Assembly (NCBI RefSeq): GCF_964199755.1
Contig: NC_133896.1
Coordinates: forward strand, 66,257,142 to 66,321,141
Source: Larus michahellis
Taxonomy: Eukaryota > Chordata > Aves > Charadriiformes > Laridae
Direction: 5' to 3'
DNA length: 64,000 nt
Below, piece by piece: positions 61,301-64,000 of this stretch (position 1 is its first letter; every line of letters starts with the position of its first letter). Made by a program: the position numbers and the translations under genes. The notes beneath the pieces are model-generated. The model saw only the letters and a list, made by a program, of their open reading frames with translations. It ran no database searches and had not been told where the DNA came from.

Positions 61301-62633
61301 CGAAGTCCTGGGGAGCTGCAAGTGTTGGGCCAAAGAAGTTTGATATGGAACCCAAAGAAGTGAGTTGGCATATGTAGTATTACCTGTCATAAGCTTTTCA
61401 CATAGTGTATTGGACTAAAGCTACCTATTAGCAGAGGCTTTATAAGGTGCATTTTGTAGGCCTGTATTTAGACTCCTATTTTGCTTTTGGGGGAAATAGT
61501 TCTGGCAATTAAATTTTACATATGAATAGCAAGATGGACTGCTTTGCTTTTTACATCAACACAGTATTGCTGTGTTGGAGCCTTGAATAACTGCTTTATG
61601 CATAAGACAGAAGAATTAACTTAGTTCATGCCCAGCTATTGGCTCTGCCCACTGTTATCAGTACAAAGCAGGTATGACTCATCCAGGGATCAAATACTTT
61701 GTCTGTGGCTGCATGCAAATAGCACTTCAGTAATTTTTTTAGGCTTTTGATTAAAATGGCTGCTGATTCAAGAGAGATCTAACATCTAGATCAAGCAATA
61801 CCAACTGTACAGGGGCTTAAACATGTATTTCCAGATGAATGCATAAGCCATACCGCTGTCCTGGAGAGTCTAACAATAGCATAGTTTGTTTTAGAAATGT
61901 AAAATGAAAGTTATTGCAGGGCTTACAGCTGAGCAGGCTGCTAGCCTGCTTTCTTTCTCACCTGTGCTTGGGTAGTAACAATTCTGATACTGTGAAAATA
62001 AGCAGGATAGTAGGCAAAGCAGTTATGTCATTAAGAGCAGTATTTAATTTAGAGTTAGACTTCAGGAAGAAAATCGAGGGAATTGAACAATTTTGTTGTA
62101 CACAATGCTGTTAGCACTACTACCTTGTTTCTGCAAGAAAGCAGAAATCAATTCATTCTGTATTACTCATAGCAAATGATGAAGCTAAAATCTTGTCAGT
62201 AAACTTGGCATAACTGAAAAATGGATGTTTTTGTGCCTAGAGGCGGGAGCGCAAACAGAAGGTTGAACATGAAACTAAAAGAGTAGGTAACATGCAGCAC
62301 TGGGTAACAATGGGATTAAGGTGTTCCAGCTTGATTCACCTTTACACTCAAGCTGAGTAGAATCTTGTGTCCACTGGTGGTGGTACAGGTACAAAACCTG
62401 GTTGCCTCACTAAGTAGCTCTGAGCACAAGTAAGGTGTTGTGCACCCAACTATGCATAGTATTACTGTAACTGAAATTGTCATCATACTGGAATAGTCTC
62501 AAGCACTTTAAGATGCCTTGGAATTTCTGGTGTCAGATTAGCTTAAATGCAAGATGCTTCCTAATGAAATGAGTCTCTTATTTTTGTATAGGATGGAAAG
62601 ACGCATGGTTTAAGTGGTGGGCAAAACTTTGCA
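46144..62633 (+). CDS. CAPRIN2: CAPRIN2 (caprin-2), N-terminal and middle part; gene continues past the window
   Basis: Eight exons (46144-46392, 48342-48404, 52108-52194, 54799-55037, 56407-56489, 58443-58607, 59122-59165, 60544-61359) join in frame to 582 codons, followed by two candidate 42-nt exons. The protein is a caprin: it carries SQAYETYIDNGLICLKHKIR, the coiled KLKLEDYKDRLKKGE segment, LQVQYVLQNFTQEHVQKDFK, and EDQMEQSSLYFWDLLEGSEK. These form the conserved N-terminal homology region used for dimerisation and partner binding. I prefer CAPRIN2 over CAPRIN1 because of the FLNRRY exon junction, the long Trp repeat exon, and linkage to SINHCAF as on human 12p11.21. Caprin-2 is a cytoplasmic RNA-granule protein also reported to promote LRP5/6-dependent Wnt signalling. 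Its RGG-type and C-terminal C1q-like regions must lie beyond 64000. Confidence 0.93.
46393..48341 (+). other. CAPRIN2 intron 2
   Basis: Low-GC intron with no recognisable gene or mobile element. Confidence 0.65.
48342..48404 (+). CDS. CAPRIN2: CAPRIN2 exon 3
   Basis: A 63-nt phase-0 exon (acceptor TTTTCCTACAG, donor GTAAGT) encoding residues 84-104, LKLEDYKDRLKKGEALNQ and the following DQL. It continues the helical homology region. Confidence 0.95.
48405..52107 (+). other. CAPRIN2 intron 3
   Basis: Low-GC intron of 3.7 kb. The only exon-like item is the acceptor-bounded stretch at 50382-50437. No RNA gene or recent repeat was recognised. Confidence 0.6.
52108..52194 (+). CDS. CAPRIN2: CAPRIN2 exon 4
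   Basis: An 87-nt phase-0 exon (acceptor CCTTTGTAG, donor GTAAGT) encoding residues 105-133, including EAVEKYDEVVHNLEFAKELQ. Amphipathic helix composition fits the caprin homology region. Confidence 0.95.
52700..53183 (+). mobile_element. Old CR1 fragment in CAPRIN2 intron 4, + strand
   Basis: Diverged but ordered CR1 landmarks are visible: GTTGTGTCTAGTTCTGGTCA at the start, GAACTGGGCATGTTGAGCCT, a GGAGGAAAATAGTCATTCTG segment, an AGACTGCCTAGAGAAGTAGT segment and a tail ending TTTTGATGTTTCTA. It is in the same orientation as the gene and probably silent. Confidence 0.78.
54235..54317. repeat. 42-bp tandem duplication in CAPRIN2 intron 4
   Basis: Two adjacent copies, at 54235-54276 and 54277-54317, of a unit that starts GTCTTCTGCCAACAGAAATA are identical until the last base or two. 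Near identity implies a recent event. Each copy contains a CTTCTGCCAACAG segment that looks like a splice acceptor. Confidence 0.92.
54799..55037 (+). CDS. CAPRIN2: CAPRIN2 exon 5
   Basis: A 239-nt exon following a weak-pyrimidine acceptor (TTGAAATAG) and ending at a GTAAGC donor. It encodes residues 134-212 and two bases of the next Ser. It begins LLKAQKKAQRRE, includes the VLQNFTQEHVQKDFK segment, and ends TCPERNENL. The acceptor is poor but the protein match on both sides is continuous. Confidence 0.95.
56407..56489 (+). CDS. CAPRIN2: CAPRIN2 exon 6
   Basis: An 83-nt exon (acceptor TGTTTTAG, donor GTGAGT) encoding VEDQMEQSSLYFWDLLEGSE and the following KPVVGTT. The DQMEQSSLYFWDLLEGSEK stretch is one of the most conserved in caprins. 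Confidence 0.95.
58443..58607 (+). CDS. CAPRIN2: CAPRIN2 exon 7
   Basis: A 165-nt exon starting after ACTCTTCAG and encoding YKHMKDLLSKLLDSGYFESI, then a more variable tail ending GESVKEP. The donor is GTGGAA, a weak match; reading past it gives a stop at 58640, so intron retention would truncate the protein. Joining to 59122 keeps frame and restores the expected Glu-Ser. Confidence 0.92.
59122..59165 (+). CDS. CAPRIN2: CAPRIN2 exon 8
   Basis: A small 44-nt exon (acceptor CCTTTCTCTAG, donor GTAAGA) encoding ESIMELMKSEIQPQE together with the base from exon 7. It returns the frame to phase 0, and EIQPQE matches the human protein as I know it. Confidence 0.9.
60544..61359 (+). CDS. CAPRIN2: CAPRIN2 exon 9, tryptophan-repeat exon
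   Basis: An 816-nt phase-0 exon (acceptor GTCTATATAG, donor GTGAGT) encoding residues 311-582. It starts FLNRRYLPEAEYSVKKKPEE and is filled by about a dozen copies of a roughly 20-residue unit, K-(P/A/S)-W-x-x-x-V-(R/K)-E-E-x-E-Q-K-K-Q-E-(S/P)-P. The tail returns to unique sequence, KSWGAASVGPKKFDMEPKE. The region is rich in Glu, Lys and Gln, so it should be disordered or helical and highly charged. The human counterpart has the same kind of repeat but is less regular. Confidence 0.93.
60595..61320 (+). repeat. In-frame array of about 57-60-nt coding repeats in CAPRIN2 exon 9
   Basis: Fourteen K-x-W-like cores (one is E-A-W) occur at a spacing mostly of 19-20 residues (one copy is shorter, 14), each followed by an E/Q/K-rich linker. 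The middle copies (near 60890-61080) are the most alike, including KPWVAKVREEQ twice in succession, which points to recent local duplication. Copies at the two ends are more diverged. Because the repeat avoids stops in the complementary frame too, a 265-codon antisense frame is open across it. Confidence 0.9.
62241..62282 (+). CDS. CAPRIN2: Candidate CAPRIN2 micro-exon 10 (42 nt)
   Basis: A good acceptor (TTTTTGTGCCTAG) and an excellent donor (GTAGGT) bound 42 nt that read in phase 0 as RRERKQKVEHETKR without a stop, compatible with exon 9, which ends in phase 0. The peptide is basic and charged like the surroundings. A second donor 4 nt downstream (GTAACA) is possible. I cannot recall a human counterpart with certainty, so it may be an alternative cassette exon. 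Confidence 0.5.
62592..62633 (+). CDS. CAPRIN2: Candidate CAPRIN2 micro-exon 11 (42 nt)
   Basis: A pyrimidine-rich acceptor (TATTTTTGTATAG) and a GTAAGG donor bound 42 nt, again a multiple of three and open in phase 0 (DGKTHGLSGGQNFA). It could be skipped or included without shifting the frame. The evidence is splice-site quality and phase only. Confidence 0.38.
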
Positions 62634-64000
62634 GTAAGGAAAAAGGAGGGTCTTCAGTCAGTTGGGGAAACTTGCTAACTGCCTAGGGATCTTCATAGTA
62701 ATATGCAAGTCAGTCAAATTAAACTAAATGGAATGTTGGAATGTAAGGCTACTTAAGATGGATTACTGAATTAAGTTAAGCATATTTTTAAAATATTCAA
62801 ACTTTGATTTGCATAGTAGACCACAGTGAAATACCAGCTGGCTATATATTTGTTTAGTAGCTACTGACCAATCCTAATATCAAAAGAATATTGAATGAGT
62901 AAAAATAGTGTATTTTCAACCTATCTATCTTCCACAACCACTTTTTAGAAAATAAATGTCTAATTTGACTTGTGCATATAAAGAACAATTAAAATAATAT
63001 TTTAGACTTTTTGGATAATGAAACCTCTCTTGCTGTTTATATGAAGAGGAGGCAATGCACTGCTATAGCTGGATGCATTTCACTCCCAGGGAGAACCTAA
63101 AATAACCTTGTGCAGGGATCTAGGCATGGTAAATAAAAGGCTTATGTCACTGCTGCTGCTTTCTGGAGATGAAATTAACCTTTCTTTACTCCCTGCAATA
63201 ACTGTTACAGCTCTGAGACATCTTTTAATAAACTGCTAGGTTTTGAGATCTTAAATATGCTTATTTAACTTAATGTACTATGAGGTACAATACCTAAGAA
63301 GTTGGGCCTAAGGCAGCAGAGTGAGCTGATGTACAGCCCTGTTAAACTGTTACTCTATTTAAATGGTTGTACAACCTGTGGACCAGCAAATTTGGTTAGA
63401 GCTGAATTTGTAGCCTGCTGTGTGAAAGCAAAACAGTTTGTCCCTTGCTGTCATCCAGTGCCATTTAATTCATACCTGCTGTGAATGCTGCTCTGAGTAG
63501 AAAGCAAATGTTAACTGTATATCTACATGGCACAGCTGGCAATCACTGTTGTGATTACAGTTTAGGTATTACCATTCCAGCTCACTTAGTATTCCACAGC
63601 TAAAAAAAACCTGAAGAGGAATTGAGGTCCTGTATCATAGGATGGGGTTTTACTATTTGTGGTGGTTGAAATGTATGTTAGTGTTATGTATAAGTAGACC
63701 TTCAGTCTCTAAAAAAAAAAAAAAAATATAAATCGAGCTTTAACAGGAATACCTAGTATGTTAACACTTTGACTAGTAAAATTCCAAAGTGGTCAGAGTG
63801 CCCTTTGGCTTATTGGCAATGGTTTAACAGGTCCTAAAACAAATTCTAGGTTTTTCAGCTCCATTTTTAGTCAGGTTTTTTGGTTATATGTCAAAACAGT
63901 TTTTCTTGAATGTATAAGTAATGTTGACGTTAGGTTTCAGAAACATTAAGACAAATTAGACCCTAAACTTATCAGTACTGTGTAAAATGAATGTGAATGT

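Larger units (their letters stand above)
61360..64000 (+). other. CAPRIN2 intronic sequence to the window end
   Basis: Apart from the two candidate micro-exons, this AT-rich stretch has no exon I can recognise. An A run lies at about 63711-63726. The next expected exon, leading to the RGG and C1q-like regions, was not found before 64000. Confidence 0.6.

Noticed and set aside
60558-61355. 265-codon open frame on the minus strand opposite CAPRIN2 exon 9
   Set aside because: It is the antisense of a stop-poor coding repeat; its Cys/Ser/Phe-rich repeats mirror the sense repeat, and no start or promoter context supports it.
1-64000. CRISPR arrays, operons, tRNA or rRNA genes, or phage-like modules
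   Set aside because: None is present; the sequence is vertebrate nuclear DNA with spliced genes, CpG islands and CR1 elements.

Overview
The window is 64 kb of vertebrate nuclear DNA, almost certainly from a bird. The evidence is two split genes whose exons read as vertebrate SINHCAF (FAM60A) and CAPRIN2, several CR1 retroposons in both orientations, and one solo LTR of the TGTCATGGTTTAACCCC type. That LTR family is, to my knowledge, abundant in non-galliform birds, so a neoavian species is the better guess. Nothing prokaryotic is present, and most open frames longer than 60 codons are chance frames in introns, repeats or CpG islands.

Layout, left to right. (1) 1-2660 is a CpG island with the SINHCAF promoter and a non-coding first exon ending at 337. 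(2) 338-10705 is the long first intron. (3) 10706-16266 holds five coding exons giving a complete 222-residue SINHCAF protein. (4) 16267-about 18580 is a 2.3 kb 3' UTR ending at paired AATAAA signals; it contains a CR1 tail fragment. (5) 18.6-44.5 kb is about 26 kb of intergenic sequence with CR1 copies, a solo LTR with intact target-site duplication, an isolated CpG island near 21.7-22.15 kb with no recognisable gene, and a long AT-rich gene-free stretch. (6) 44.48-45.33 kb is the CAPRIN2 CpG-island promoter, with GC boxes, an E-box, an inverted CCAAT box and a TATA-like element just before a very short first exon. (7) 46130-61359 holds eight well-supported CAPRIN2 coding exons (582 codons from the chosen ATG), followed by two candidate 42-nt cassette exons near 62.2 and 62.6 kb. 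The gene runs off the right edge; the exons for the C-terminal C1q-like domain are not here.

Both genes are on the + strand and look independently transcribed, with their own promoters. SINHCAF is a subunit of the nuclear SIN3-HDAC co-repressor complex. CAPRIN2 is a cytoplasmic RNA-granule and Wnt-related protein. They are linked by conserved synteny (human 12p11.21), not by a shared pathway. In human, TSPAN11 and DDX11 lie between them; I see neither here.

The most unusual items are a perfect 39-bp inverted repeat with a 2-nt spacer in the SINHCAF CpG island, a second near-perfect hairpin in a SINHCAF intron, a very regular Lys-Pro-Trp repeat array filling CAPRIN2 exon 9, and the two phase-0 micro-exon candidates. 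I found no convincing new multi-gene system.
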